NCBI GenBank assembly: GCA_019096065.1
Contig: JAGUCH010000002.1
Coordinates: forward strand, 3,422,501-3,486,500
Length of the DNA: 64,000 bases
From: Paracyclopina nana
Taxonomy: Eukaryota; Arthropoda; Copepoda; Cyclopoida; Cyclopettidae
Direction of reading: 5' to 3'
In this document: piece after piece, positions 1 to 12,769 of the stretch
Layout of the letters: every line of letters begins with the position of its first letter
Position numbering within the stretch: position 1 is the first letter of the stretch
The notes under the pieces: model-generated
The model's input: the letters and a program-made list of their open reading frames with translations, nothing else
Database searches by the model: none
What the model was told of the DNA's origin: nothing
Made by a program: the position numbers and the translations under genes

Positions 1-2669
1 GACGTGCGGGACAACCTGAGCCGGCTAGCTCGCTCCACCGTGTTCTCATCGCCGCACCGCTGACTGCACGGCTCTCCAAGGATGATGGGACTCCCGACAC
101 CCAGGCTTTCGAGCCATCGCAGGAATATTGCGATGCCTTTGAGGAGATCAAGAAGCGGCTTGTATCGGCCCCGGTCCTTGCGTATCCTGACTTCGCGTCC
201 CCGAACCCGTTCATCTTGGACACTGACTTCTCCCAAGAGAACAGGGCAGTGGGGGCGGTCTTGTCCCAGGTGCAGGGCGGCAAGGAGCGAGTCATTCTGT
301 ACGGAGCAAAGAAGCTGACTCCAGCCCAGAGCAACTACTCCGCCAACCAAGGAGAGCTGGTCGCTGTCATTATCTTTATTAAGCAATTCAAGTACTACTT
401 GCAGCATCGACGGTTCATTCTCCGGACCGACCATTGGGCTCTGCTATGGATTCGCTCCATGGAGGCCCCAACGGGCATGTTGGCCAGATGGCTTGACACC
501 ATCTCCAACTACGACTTCGAGGTCGTCCATCGGGCAGGCACCAAGCATGGCAATGCCGATTCCCTCAGCCAGGCGCCTCATCTGGACCACGCGGGAGGCC
601 ACATTAGTTCTGAAGTCTCTGACGACGACTTCTTCCGCGTGGCCAGCCTGAAGCTCATCCCTACCAAGCAGGAGTTGTGGGCCGAAGCTCAGGAGGAAGA
701 CGACGACCTGGTGACGCTTCGCCAATTGGTCAAACTCCAGCAAGCTCCCTCCAGAGCCCACCTCGATGCCGCTTCCGCCCGAGGGCGAGTACTCATGGAG
801 CAATTCGACAGCCTGAGCCTGGACCAGCAAGGAGCTCTCCGGCTGCGTGATCCTAAGGGTCGACCCTCGACTCGGCTCATCGTACCTCGCAAATGGGAAG
901 AGGCCAGTTTGAGGCACGTGCATGAAACCATGGGGCACCAAGGCCGAGACAACCTGATCCATCGGGCCGCTCAACACTTCTACTTCCCAAACATGGCCAG
1001 AGTGGCCGATGAGGTCGTGAAGTCCTGCTTGCTATGTCAAAAGACCAAACCCGCAACCTCGGATCAGCGACACACCTTGGTGCCACGCCATGCTGGATTT
1101 CCATTCCAAGTGCTCAGCCTTGATTATGTGGGGCCGTTCAAGCCCACCTCTAACCAGCACCGGTACCTGTTCACGGCTAAGTGCGTGTTCAGCAAGTGGA
1201 TTGAGGCCTTTCAATGCCGGTCCAATGATGCCGAGACCGCGGTACAATTCCTCACGACGGAAATCATCCCCCGTTTTGGGCTGCCTGAGCTCCTGCACAC
1301 CCGACCAGGGCACGCACTTCACAGCACACCTCATGAGGAAAGTATTCTCGGGCAAGGCCATCCAGGCCACCACCACGTGGTCATACAACACGAAGAGCAA
1401 CCCGGTTGAGCGGGCGTACCGTGACCTCAACGAGCTCATACGTAAGATGATCAAGGGACACTATTCTAAATGGGCCGAAGTAGTGCCGTTTGCATTATTT
1501 ATCTTGCGTACCACTAAGAACCGCTCCACTGGGCTAGCCCCCTATGAGATGGTGTTCGGCAGGCAACCTACCACCAACCTTGATCTCATCTTCGGAGACC
1601 CACAGCCGGCAGTGCACAAGGCAACAGAAGCCGGCCGTTTTGCCAAGCAATTACGGGAACGGATACAACTTGCGCATGAATGGGCTCGTAAGAACATTTC
1701 TGCATCTATTGAACGGCAAAGACGGGCCTACCACATGGACAAGCAAGCCTTCTCCCCAGGCCAGAAGGTGTGGCTGTTCACGACAAAAGTTGTGCGGTTA
1801 ATATTTAAGAAATTGCAAACTTTCTGGACCGGCCCTTGGACCATAGAGAAAAGAATTAATGAGCTCACGTACGAAATCTCGCCAGACCCATCATGGCCAC
1901 CAACTAAAAAGCAAGTTGTCTCAGTGGACCGATTGAAACTGTACGTCGCACTGTCAGATCCACAAGCCGAGACAATCACAACACCTCCAATGGAAAACAT
2001 GGATTTCGACATGCCAGGAGATGAATCTGCAGAGCACATGCACGCCCCCGACTCAGCCTCCAATGAGCAGCCCAGCGAAACCACACACTCGTTCGAATAT
2101 GCAGTAGCACCCACGGATCGTGAATATGGATTCCCACACGCGAAAGACAATCCTATTCCACCATTCAATGACGATCCATCCCACAATACGACTGCACCAT
2201 GTTTGAACACATGCCACAAGACGATGATGATACCCCACCGAACGAGAATGAGGTGCAGGATCAAATCATCCCCGATAATGGTAGCAACAACTCACCGCCG
2301 CCATCACCAATAGCTCAGCCACCACCGAGGAAAAGAAGAACAGCAGCAGAAATGTTGCAGGAATATTCACAGCGAATATTAGGGGGCCAACACAAGCTCG
2401 CAGAAACATCGCGCTCAAGAACGAGAAGTGGCGACAAACAACCAAGTCGCGACGAGGCAATGCTGCCCTTGCAACAAGCACCAACAACACCAGCTCTGCC
2501 TGAAACAACAAGGTATCTGCTGCCACCGCTAGAGCCGCGGCCACCACCAATAAGACCGTCAATACCATCAACCATCCCAGAAGTGTCGCGCTCACAAACA
2601 TCATCATCATCGTCACAAGGGCAAAATTCTAGCACATCAACACCGATTTCTGATAATGTATTTGATTAA
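1..2669 (+). pseudogene. Ty3/gypsy pol, copy 1: RT core deleted, RNase H and integrase frameshifted
   Basis: The first 48 bases encode the RT segment ending in VFS. The sequence then jumps to the end of RT (AAPL...LSKDDG), with a frame change. Compared with the minus-strand copy, about 163 codons are missing, including the YLDD catalytic motif. RNase H follows (TDFSQ, NQGEL and RTDH segments), then the integrase zinc-binding HHCC region and the first catalytic Asp (LDYVGPF). One extra C near 1300 moves the frame just before the second Asp (PDQGTHF); the Glu (NPVERA) follows in the new frame. A second frame change near 2175 leads into the low-complexity Pro/Ser-rich tail that stops at 2667-2669. 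No active polymerase can be made from it. Confidence 0.9.
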
Positions 2670-2674
2670 TGCGC

Positions 2675-2712
2675 ATATTGCTGCCCTCATACAAAAGTTT
2701 GGGGGGGTGGCA
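2675..2712 (+). other. Conserved G-run block in the pol-env spacer, copy 1
   Basis: A run of seven G (2701-2707) preceded by AAAGTTT lies between the pol stop and the env start. The same block, including the ATTGCT..CCCTCAT lead-in, occurs in the other copy at about 58655-58700, although the rest of the spacer differs. It resembles a polypurine tract and could be an internal second-strand primer or the relic of an ancestral 3' end. The role is inferred. Confidence 0.5.
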
Positions 2713-2881
2713 ACACGCGCGCACGCAAAAACAGTAAAACCAAAAACTTCAAAACTTTCGCATTCTGGCCGCAAAATTATGACAGCTCAATAATTTACTA
2801 TTCCTCTCTTCCAGTTCTGAGTACCAGTGCTAATCTTAATTTGCTACCATACAAAACTTATAACCCACGAATCAACGAATC

Positions 2882-5346
2882 ATGACGCCAGTAAGCTGCC
2901 TTCTTTGGCCCTCTACGTACTTGATGGTTTTCTTCGTGTACGCGTACTGGATCCTGTTCAGTGAACTGGCCCAGGCTGCCGTGGTCCCGGGGACGTCACC
3001 CCGGAGTCGCGTCTCCGATCTCTACACCCCGGATGCGAAGGTCACGTCGTTCACCACCTACGACTGTGCACACCCCGACGCTATCCACGAAGCCATTGAC
3101 TTGAGTCAGCCAGAGCTCTGTGAGGACATTAGAAGCGCATATCAGGCCCCCGTCAACATCACGGTCCAGGTGCTCCAGACCGCGTCGACCCTCTCGATCA
3201 AGGCCTTCCGGTGCAGGGTACACTTGTCCCGACAGGTGACGAGATGCGGGTATGATAGCATCAGCTACGGTAGCCAAATGACCGACGTCAACAGGCCCTA
3301 CTTGGTGACCCCGCAAGCCTGCCGGGAGGCCGCCGAGAAGCATTACCTGATAGTGGAAAATAAGAAGGTGGAGGTGGCTCTCAATAACCCGACCTCGCTC
3401 TCCTATTTCTCCAAAGGAGGGTTGGACAAGGACCACAAGTGTACCACCACCACCTTTACCAGCGGAGGTGTTACATTCTACAAGTCGTACGAGACCACCA
3501 CCATCCACGCGCTGGTGGAGCCGATCTACGGGAAGCTGAATACGGCCAATGGGCGGGTGGTGTTCTCCAACCACCTGACTGCGAACTTTCAGGATCTCAT
3601 CGTGCAAGACGATGCGGAAGGCACCATTGTGTGGCCCAAGCGGAAGTCACCTCGCTGCGAGGACGAGCTCAGTGAGGTGTATCGAGGGCCTGCCGTGCTC
3701 TATCCGCACAGGAACGCCACCAGCCTCATGGGAGGAGCTGGACATCTCGGTGATCTCCTCCTGCTAGCCCATGAGGAGGAGTCAAGGTTCGCGGGGTTCG
3801 TCCTCAAAGGCGTACAGTCCATGTGTCAGCGAAAACTGTTCACCACCCAGCTGAGGGATTTCGCCATCCTCTTGGTGGGGCCCGGAGAAGGACCCCTCCA
3901 AGCCAAGTACCTGCACCCGGAGGACATGGATGGAGCCAACATCCAAACGCAGCTCGCGTTTGTGCACTCCCAACATGCGCTGCACATTCAGGATCGATTC
4001 AAATTCTTACAGGAATTAATCTGTAAAAACGAGCGTGCAATTCTCCATTCCAAGTTGCAGAGCATGGCCTCCGGATCGTCGTCGTATGCCACCCTGGACA
4101 GCCATGGGCCCGGTCACCTCGTCACGCGGGCGGGGGCCGTGGCCTACGTGACTTCCTGCTACCCAGTGCAGGCGGTCACCCGGTCCATCGACAACTGTAC
4201 CCAGGAGATTCCCTTGCTGGTCAACAACGAGACCCGGTTCGCGGACCCGCTGTCATTTATTCTGACCGATCGGCCGAGCGTGGTCCCATGCGACTCGATC
4301 ACGCACATCAAGCGGCGCATACACAACCAATGGATGTGCGCCACGCCCCAGATTCACGCCTGCATCGCTCCGTCCCAGCTCAATCCTATGTCTGATGCCG
4401 CCCCGCGCAGCCATCAGTACGACATCAGCCGCGGGTTGGGCGGTGGCATGTTCTCAGCGGAGCAGCAGGCCAACCACATCTTGTACCTCCACCTCTTCAG
4501 CAGCCGGGAGGCGGTGGTCAACACGATTACCAGCAACGTGCTGCATAACTCCCTGATCACGGGTAGCCGCTCCACCACCTTCTGGTCTCAGGAGGACATC
4601 GACCAAATGGTGGACCATGTGGGGAGTGCGATCATTCCCTTCTTCAGTTCTGTTGGGAAGTATTACTCGTACTTCACCGGGTTCCTCATCACTGTGGGCC
4701 TCCTGAAGTTGATCCTGGGAGCCATGCTACGCATGATCATCCTCTACCGCCGGCGTGGCTTCGGGCGGTGGATGTTGTTGGCCATTTGGCACACGGCGTT
4801 CCTGATGGTGGAGATGCCGTGGAGGATGGTGACCAACTTAGGGCAGGATCAGATCCTGTTCCCAGGGGGTGACAGCGACGATGAACGGCCCTCTCGCCCT
4901 CTCGGCCCTGGGGGCGTACCCAAGCCTTCCGCCTGGCCAACTTGGGCAGCTCCGACGACGACGATGATGAGGATGCACCGCCCAAGTACGCGACGGCCGC
5001 CGCCGGTGCCGCGGGTGTGGAAGAGGACGAGGCCGCTCCTAGGACTAGACGTGGGTTTCGCCAGCGGCTGCGAGAGGCCCTCTCCCAAGAGCAAGACTCA
5101 GTGTACAAGAACCTGCAGGCGCAGGTGGATGTGCTGGCTCGGCAGAACGAGTCTATGCATACGTATCTGATGACCGTACTGCCCGCCGTCACCGTGCCTG
5201 CGGTGCCCTCTGCCACGTCCACTCCGCTCAAGCCGTTTCCGGAAGTCGCGGTTACACCGGCCCCACCGATCTCCCCGGTTCGGCCTGCTACGCCCAGACA
5301 ACGGACCGTGGGCCCCCGTCGTGAGGACACGACAACCCTTCAGTAG
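2882..5346 (+). pseudogene. Env-like membrane glycoprotein gene, copy 1 (frameshifted near the 3' end)
   Basis: The gene starts at an ATG followed by a hydrophobic signal-like stretch, then a Cys-rich ectodomain with several N-glycosylation sequons. A hydrophobic membrane segment lies at about 4660-4755, followed by a basic and then acidic cytoplasmic tail. The main frame reads from 2882 but goes out of register around 4905-4942. The conserved tail continues in another frame to the TAG at 5344-5346, whereas the shifted frame stops at 5170. The stop overlaps the 3' polypurine tract. The ectodomain closely matches copy 2. The glycoprotein family was not identified with certainty. Confidence 0.85.
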
Positions 5347-5354
5347 GGGGAAGT
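5345..5354 (+). other. 3' polypurine tract, copy 1
   Basis: AGGGGGAAG directly precedes the LTR and overlaps the env stop codon. The same arrangement is seen in copy 2. A polypurine tract here primes second-strand DNA synthesis in LTR retroelements. Confidence 0.8.
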
Positions 5355-5553
5355 TGTAGCAGGAACGCGGGTATACGGGTGTGTTCTATGGGCGCGCAGT
5401 GAGCGCCTTGTCCCGGTGAAATGAATTGTAGAGCAGTTAATAAACGGACGCACTCGAGTAAACACCTCGACTAGTTTTCTTAGTAGCACGTTCTTCCATC
5501 GCTACCCGCGGGCCCGCGTGTCACCCTCGGGGGGTCTATACGAACCTCCTACA
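5355..5553 (+). repeat. 3' LTR, copy 1 (199 bp)
   Basis: It begins TGTAGCAGG and ends CCTCCTACA, an imperfect inverted terminal repeat with the standard TG...CA ends, and follows the polypurine tract. A poly(A) signal AATAAA lies at 5439-5444. It is nearly the same length as the copy 2 LTR (200 bp), but only the ends and the poly(A) region are clearly alike. The 5' LTR and target-site duplication lie outside the window. Confidence 0.85.
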
Positions 5554-6156
5554 GTACATAATCACAGCTTTTTTGGAATGACAGGAAATCAATGGCAAGT
5601 ATTTTTGTATCTGGCATTGGCTCACAGTTGTATTAAGTGCTGTGGCACCTTTCATATGCAGATTGCTTGTGTGATAGTATCTCTATTTATGCATTCACTA
5701 ATAATCAAAAGTTGTACCACAAATTGGGAGATGGGAAAAAAGCAGCAATACTTGTAGTCATTTTCTAAACTCGGCAACTCTTCTATTAATTAAAATTCTT
5801 AATTTGAGAAAAGCTAGTTTATCTATTGGGTCAGTGACCCTTAAGGAAAACATGTCAACTTTGTGCTTATCCGGATATTTTGGCTCTTTACGAAAAACGA
5901 GGAAAGCCAGGATCTTGTCTCGATAAATTATGACAAATAAAGGATAATCACCATAATGAAGCCCAACAGAAGCTGCAACATCTTGTCATGACAATGTAAC
6001 TCATATTATGAGAGCTCCTCATTTATAATTCATGAAATACGTAGGTGTTATGCTATGTCACGTCAAAGGACATTACATCAATCTAGCGCTTCTTGAAGCA
6101 AAGGATTATTTATATATCAATTAATTCGTATTTATCTGGGGACTTTGATCAAGGCA
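5554..6156. other. Intergenic, no gene seen
   Basis: AT-rich sequence directly downstream of the LTR. Only short open frames without recognisable protein features were found. Confidence 0.6.
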
Positions 6157-6602
6157 TGGTTCACCTGCTTTTAGGCGCGGTTCACCTGGATATTATGACG
6201 CGTCATTATGGCTCGATATTACAAAATATCGGAGCGAAATAAAAAGAAATATCGAGACTTTATTATTTTAGGCAAAGGGTTTTGATCACAAAAGAGCAAA
6301 TTCGAAGAAAAAATTCGTAAAATTATTTTGCAAATACCCGATATTTCCAAATATCCTCATAATATCGCGCCATAATGACGCGTCATAATATCCAGGTGAA
6401 CCAGGCCTTAATATCTGATATTTTGTCAAAATATCGGAGCGAAATACTGAGAAACTGAGAATTAAGATATTGTTGTTGGATGGCTTTTGGTACCAAAAGA
6501 CCGAATCCGAAAATCTAAAAAATGTTATTGGAAGTATCTGATGTTTGCAAATATCAGCATAATATCGCTTGATATTTTGATCATAATATCGCAGGTGAAC
6601 CA
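6157..6602. mobile_element. Nested hairpin MITE-like elements
   Basis: A perfect 34-bp inverted repeat (6179-6212 against 6369-6402) extends to 42 of 43 bases with one mismatch. The arms contain the self-complementary core ATGACGCGTCAT. An outer, shorter pair TGGTTCACCTGC (6157-6168) and GCAGGTGAACCA (6591-6602) brackets it. The internal phrase AATATCGGAGCGAAAT occurs twice (about 6225 and 6430). This fits one miniature inverted-repeat element inside, or fused with, a relative. It has no coding capacity. Confidence 0.75.
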
Positions 6603-9600
6603 GGCCCAAATCTATCAATCTATCAAAATAGTCAAAGCCTAATGACTTGCAAGATAAACGGATGTTCATGTAGGGTCTAAGGACCTTTTTGTTTTATAAA
6701 GTTCAAATCACTGAAATTATAGGTCTTATTTTAACGCTAAATCAAAGAATGTCAAGTCAAATATATGGGTTGCTAGGCCAAACCTATGAATATTACTTTG
6801 GTGAAATGTATAAATTCAAGCAAAATTAATCAGGTCAAATCTATGAATATTCAAACCATCAATTGAGTTAAATCTATGTATTGTCACGCAAACTCAATTA
6901 TATTTTTGAGAGCTGAAAGCCAAATCTGTAGTATTCAAATGATATGAAATCCCTTTGCAACAATTTTTGACTTAAAAACGACTGCATTACAATGCTAAGT
7001 ACTGAAAACAAAGCTTTAAAATCCAATGGCAGCTTCATTCGGCATTTCAATGTTCGCTCTTAAAACCCAGGGGTAATTTCATTTCAATCATAAAATCCAG
7101 ATAATTCGACACTAAAATATATCACTCTTATTACAGGCTCCCCGTAAAAAGATTGACTTTGAAGCTGATTTCTAAGGACTTGCAAGAAAACTTTGGTTCA
7201 AGATTTGCAAGCGGAAAAATCTATGAGCAATATTGAGAAGTTTGGGCCATTTCTTAATTAGCCTGTAAGCTCTCGCCATTTGCAATAGATTTCCTCATAG
7301 TTATCGTAGATTCAAGGATTTGAGCCATTAAGAGGAGGAGAATAAGCTGGGCCTGAGAAATAGTGCTGCTTCCATCAATGTAGCTAATGAGCTAGACGCT
7401 CCCTTGGGACTTGTACTGCTACCAAATATGGGAGAACTGCTCATCGATCTTTGTAGCATAGCAGCTGGCTTTCTAAACCTCTTGTTTTGATGCTACAGCT
7501 CAATACGTAGGGTTAAGAAAGCCCACACCATTCCGTGGGACAAGTCTCTATTATTACAGCATACCTTGTAGTAAAAGCTAATTTTACGAGTCCAGCACTG
7601 ATTTCTCTGAGCTTTATTCATTGCTTCTTTTACAGCTAGTAATTTATGATTTTCCCCTAAAGCCACTTGTTCCAGTGGTTGAAGTATTTGAAGGCCTGAC
7701 TTGAATAAATGAATATTTGGCCCGCAAAAGTGCATCTCACTGCATGCTCACTACTTGTAATAGTCTGTATACCAGCAGAAAAGGAAAACAAAAAGAAATC
7801 CATTAAATGGGATGCCCGCAAAATGATGAATTACTTTTTGGCCACATAAATGCAAATGTAGCATTTATTTTTAACTCTGGTGAGCTAACTTTTTGGTAAA
7901 CATTTTTTAGCAAGTTTAAAATATACTAAAATTAGCATGGAAAATTGGGAAAAAATTATGCAAGTGGTCTGCTACGTCTGTGTGATCAGTATCAATTACA
8001 TTCTGTTTTCCATCATAGAATGTATGCCATTCATGATCATTTGGCAACATTTGCTGAAATTATTGTCTCATTTCCGTGCTCTCTAATGGAAACCAATGAA
8101 GGGTGGTAAAAGCTGATGGCTGGCTTTCTTTGAACCGTCACTCAATCCGCTATGGGCAAAGTGAAAGCATTTAGGAACAAAGATCTAGCAACAATATCTA
8201 TTCATGGGGAAAAAAGGGTAGTTTTATTATTATGCACTTTTGGCATTTAGCATAAATTCTTGATTTTTTTCTTTCACTTTTAGCCAGATCCAAAATTGAA
8301 TCCTCTTACTAATTTTTCAATGGAATATTTCAACTGGTTTCAAAGCCTATGTAAAAACAACCCAAATTACCCTTTGGTCATTTTTGTAGGGTATAATACG
8401 CCTCAATGTTTCACTGATCTGTTGTTGATGAAAGAAATTCTGTATTGGTCATCACTTTTTGGTGGATAAGAAGATTGCTGATTAGGCGTATGCTGACATT
8501 TTCCGCGCACTCAAAATGGGCCCCATTATATTTACCATCAATACATATACTCTTACGTAATCAGTGTAGCTGAAGGCCATGCTAGCCAGGGGATATGGCC
8601 ACAAATCGCTGCATACTGTTACATATATAGCAGTATGTGTTTTTGTGTATTTCCTCAAATGTATCCCATTTATCATGTGACTTTTGAGAGAGAGAGAGAG
8701 AGAGAGGGGAGGGAAGCCATTTTGAATGTATCATGTCCATAATTGTATTCGATTTTCATTCTCCTGGCAAATACAGCAGGATACTAGAGTGATGTATCAC
8801 ATTTCACGTACCCCATCATCATGAATACACAACGATGTGGTCCAGCCATTTATCAGCTGAAAAAATCATCTATCCAGTATCATTTCAAATCAAGGGAATT
8901 TACAGCCTTTTTTTACCAGGCCAGGGCGATTTTGCTAAGCGAATTTAGTTTTCCTACTCCAATTTGGCGGCCTCTTGAATTTTGAGGCATTTTCTGCAAT
9001 TGGAGGAGAAACCCTCCTATGCATTTACGGAGTAGCTGTGAAAAAACCTGTCACCCAAAAACCAAGAAGATGGATTGCTTTCTGCAGCAGCAGCCAAGAG
9101 ACGAAAACCTTTCCCTACGTTTATTGACTCCAAGAGTTATGCTACTTTTAATACACTGGCTTGCTTGCATTGCAGACTTTTGAGTAACCGGAGAACTTAT
9201 GCTAAACAGAATGAAGCCGTTTAAGCCAAATGTGCAATTTGCTAAAACTGCCATTGCATCATAGGGGATATGCATATTTTCATGGCTAATAAATTAAAGC
9301 CTTAGCAAAACTGACTCAATATGTTGCGCGATCGCTAAACACGAAAAGCCTGAATATTTCGGTATGAAACCGAATTTTTGCTTGAAAGTTTTAATTGGAA
9401 AAGTATTGCAATGTTTATGTTATTTTTGCCTGGGTAAAGTGAGGTGATCAAATTATTGGCAAACTAAAATTAAGTTCGGAAATCGATAAATAAGCCGGAA
9501 AATTAACTTGCCTCACTTAAATCAGCCGTCAGCTTTTTTTAGTCTTCTATCATGCAAAGTACTTAAAAAAATAATAAAATATTTTTTTTAAAAGGCAACA

Positions 9601-12600
9601 AGCATTTGCAGTTTTTTCATCCATTTAGAGGGGGGAAAAGTGTCAACAATTTTTTTCAGATGATGATGTCAGCAATAATATTTTTTCATCCACAGAATCT
9701 CGGTTGAGAGCAGTGGAAGAAAAAGGTAGAAAAAATTGCAGAAAGATGGGGAAGTTGGGCAACAGGGAAAAAATCCAGACAAGTATTGATTGATGAGCTG
9801 GAGAAAACCTCTACTTCTTTTTCGAACATACCACAACGCCACAAAAAATAATAGAGTATAATACAGCTAAGCCTGCTCTACTAGTTTATGATGTAAGCTC
9901 TTGCAGATGAATTTCTATTGACAGAACAAGAATGAAACAAGCTGAAAATACATGAAAATCAAGTCCTGAGCTAAGTAACATTTCATCTCAAAAAACTCAG
10001 TTTCATAGAGAATAATTTTCATAGATGAAACAGAGTTTTGGCTAGAAAGCTAAATAAAAAAAGGCTACTGTTTTGAGTGCTCATCTCTTCTGACGAGTCT
10101 CAGCTCCCTTGGGTGTTTTTAGCTTTCTCTCACTTCTCCAACTACTAAAACAAGAATTTTGGGGTGTCATTGTCAAAACCCGTCAATCTAACCTACATTT
10201 GAGGTATCTAGGCCAAAAATAGAGGAGGGGCATCATCATCATTGTCATTCAAATCTAGCGGTTGACCACAATGTAGTTAGAGCAGCCACTGCTGCTGCTT
10301 TCTAATCTTTCTGCAATAATGGATGAGTTAATGGTTCCCAAGCCCATCCGAGTGGAGAACATTAGATCTTTCTCCACAAGGCTCCATATTTCAAATTAGT
10401 AGGTAAACTTTCATAAATAACCAGGTCATTAAAAAAATCACCCAATTTTTCAGAAAGCTCATTAGACAAAGATAATTCATAGAAAATATCAGTCCCAAGG
10501 GGGAAAATAATAGGAAGTTTTTAGAAGGAGAGAAATGCAATTTTCACTTGGTTGGTGACTAGTCACCTTTCTACAACAGTGTGTAAATGGTCTTGACAGC
10601 TCGTGTGTGTGTGGCTTGACCATCATTAAGAGCCTGGAACAGAAGCCAAGTATTACTTCCTCCTCTCGTTGCTACATTTCCATCATTAATTACAATGCCC
10701 AAGAAAAAACACACATTTTCAGCTGGCCTTTTCAGGCCTGGAAGAATCTAACGGGATTTCGTGAATTTGCTGGGAAATGGGGAAAAATGTAATAATAGGA
10801 GATGCATGTAGCAATGCACCTAATGCCTCATAATTGACAGGGAAATTGTGGCAGCTAGGGAGCAAATTGGCTAGGACTCATTCATTACTTATCTTTTGCT
10901 GCTGCAATTCATGCATGGATTCTCCCCTCGAGCATCTCTCAATCATCCACCATTATCGGAAAATTCGTGCTCCCCCTTTCACCCAAAATACTGCGAGCAC
11001 AGTGGGAACAGCAAAGGTGAAAAGTGCCCATAACTTCAAAAATACAGTATGTTAATAATAAACCACCCAAAACAAAAAAAAACCTCAAAAATTGTCATCT
11101 GATCAATTTGAAGTAATTTAATCTTTCATATATTTACTGCTATGGTAGATTTATTAGCTTTTTTGGAGAAAAAAATAGTACTTTGGTGGCTATAGAGAGC
11201 CTATGGGAAAATAAAATTCCATCTATTCAACGTGAAAGCTATCAATCACAACAAAATTGAACGAGGACATTTTCTGCAACCACTTTACCCCAGAGTGAGA
11301 GCCAATCTGGGAAATGGTTGCCTGCTCCTGCAAAATCCAGATCTAAAATGGGGTGATTGAAGATTGATCTCATATTACGAGAAAATTACTTGTGAAAAAC
11401 AATGTTCTCTCGCAGCAGGCTAAACGTAGTTCTGCAAAATTCAATTCGAGCCAGGAATTCGGTGGAAATTCATCTGTATTTTTCCCCGCAAATTCTGTAG
11501 TACACGGTTCAAATTACGCTAAGCCAATTGGTGATGCAAATCTCATTTGCTCAAATGAGGCCAAATTGGCTTTACTATAAAGGCTTACTAAGCAAAACTC
11601 ATTCGCTCTGGTATTTGGAAATTACTAATAATGTTAGCCAAGTTTCAATTCAGTAGTGCATAAAGTGCTTTGAAGGCTGTTTAAACCTAAACCTAGAATT
11701 ATTTTTTTGCGCATGATGGCTCAATTTTTTACACAGTTGTTCGTGTCAGCCTTGCGTAAGGGGCGAACTAATTGCAGAAATTACATTGGTTTTCCTGAGA
11801 GCTTTTCAAGGAAAACACTGCGGATTTACCACTGTTGGGCACACGGAAAAAATGGTTTCCATCTCCAGGAAAAGCTTAAATGGCTAAAAACTGTGGCACT
11901 TCAAATGTGCAATGTTGATAGAAAAACAGAGAAGAAAGATCTCTTTTTTAGGGCAATGTGTTTGCAATTTCAAGCACCGACTCTCGAATAATGTCAAATT
12001 GCTGAAAGGCTTTTGCAAAAATTGAACATTTTTCACCTCGCCACAGAGCTCAAGTGAAGAAAATGTGCATCACCTATGTAAAAGCCATTATGGAAATTAA
12101 ACATTACTCAGGTTTCTCAAGCATGAAAGAAAGGAAATCAGACTTTTAATGGCTACATCTTAGATCTAACAAAAATTACATCCTGAATTATACACTTACT
12201 CTTGCCATGAGAAGCAAGAGAGTTCAACTTATGGTTAAGGTTTCGTGAGTTCACAATTGAATCTTCCGAAAGTTCCGAAAGATTATCGCCCACCCGAAAC
12301 TTTAAAACCTTTCCAGGGCATTTATAAAAATCGGCAAAATTTGCCCTTAAAAAAGGACCCATTTCTTACCTTTGCTCAACATGGTGAATACCATGTTTTC
12401 ACATTGTCCTCTTCATGCTCGTAATCTTGACTGTCTTTTTGATAAGTTTTCTCCTCGGGATCTTCCAGTTCTTCATGGCTTTTTCTAAACCTTGTCAACT
12501 ACGAAGTGCGAAATTTCGTCAACTTACGACCTCGCTGCATGTCGCCGAAATCGGTAATTGATGAAAATTCAAAATTGTGGCTCTTGCCTGCTTCACGTTC

Positions 12601-12769
12601 ACTGCATTCGCAAATGGCAGCTGAGATTTTTGCTGAGAATCGGTTGTGTTTGACCGACGCGCTAATGCAAACTCGCGCGCGCGCGAGCGTTCGCAGCACA
12701 GTGGACATCTTTGCTGAATACTGAGTTAGCTCATCTTGTTTTCTGTCTCCTAACCAGATAAGTCCGGAT
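6603..12769. other. Gene-poor AT-rich region
   Basis: About 6.2 kb with no exon chain that can be supported on either strand. Open frames are all short, lack domains or signal sequences, and are not flanked by consistent splice sites. It contains a GA dinucleotide run at about 8686-8706 and many A/T homopolymers. Confidence 0.6.
8685..8707. repeat. (GA)n microsatellite
   Basis: Roughly ten uninterrupted GA units followed by a short G-rich tail. Confidence 0.9.

Larger units (their letters stand above)
1..5553 (+). mobile_element. Env-bearing Ty3/gypsy retroelement, copy 1 (3' part, decayed)
   Basis: The order pol (RNase H then integrase), env, polypurine tract and LTR is that of an errantivirus-like Ty3/gypsy (Metaviridae) element. 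It runs off the left edge, so gag, protease and the 5' LTR are not visible. It is related to the minus-strand copy at 55764-64000: pol and env match over their whole visible length at the protein level, while the LTRs differ strongly. The copy is dead: pol has a large internal deletion and two frame changes, and env has a frame change near its C-terminus. Confidence 0.93.

Noticed and set aside
82-318. Arg-rich 78-codon frame at the left end
   Set aside because: Out-of-frame reading of the pol segment.
6286-6669. 127-codon minus-strand frame across the hairpin elements
   Set aside because: It lies on inverted repeats and has no protein-like features.
8685-8707. GA run as a possible regulatory GAGA-factor site
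   Set aside because: It is a plain microsatellite far from any gene seen here.
12363-12724. Possible minus-strand two-exon gene with good donor-like sites, overlapping open frames on both strands
   Set aside because: All three frames of the putative second exon hit stops, and no domain or signal sequence is visible; at most an untranslated exon.
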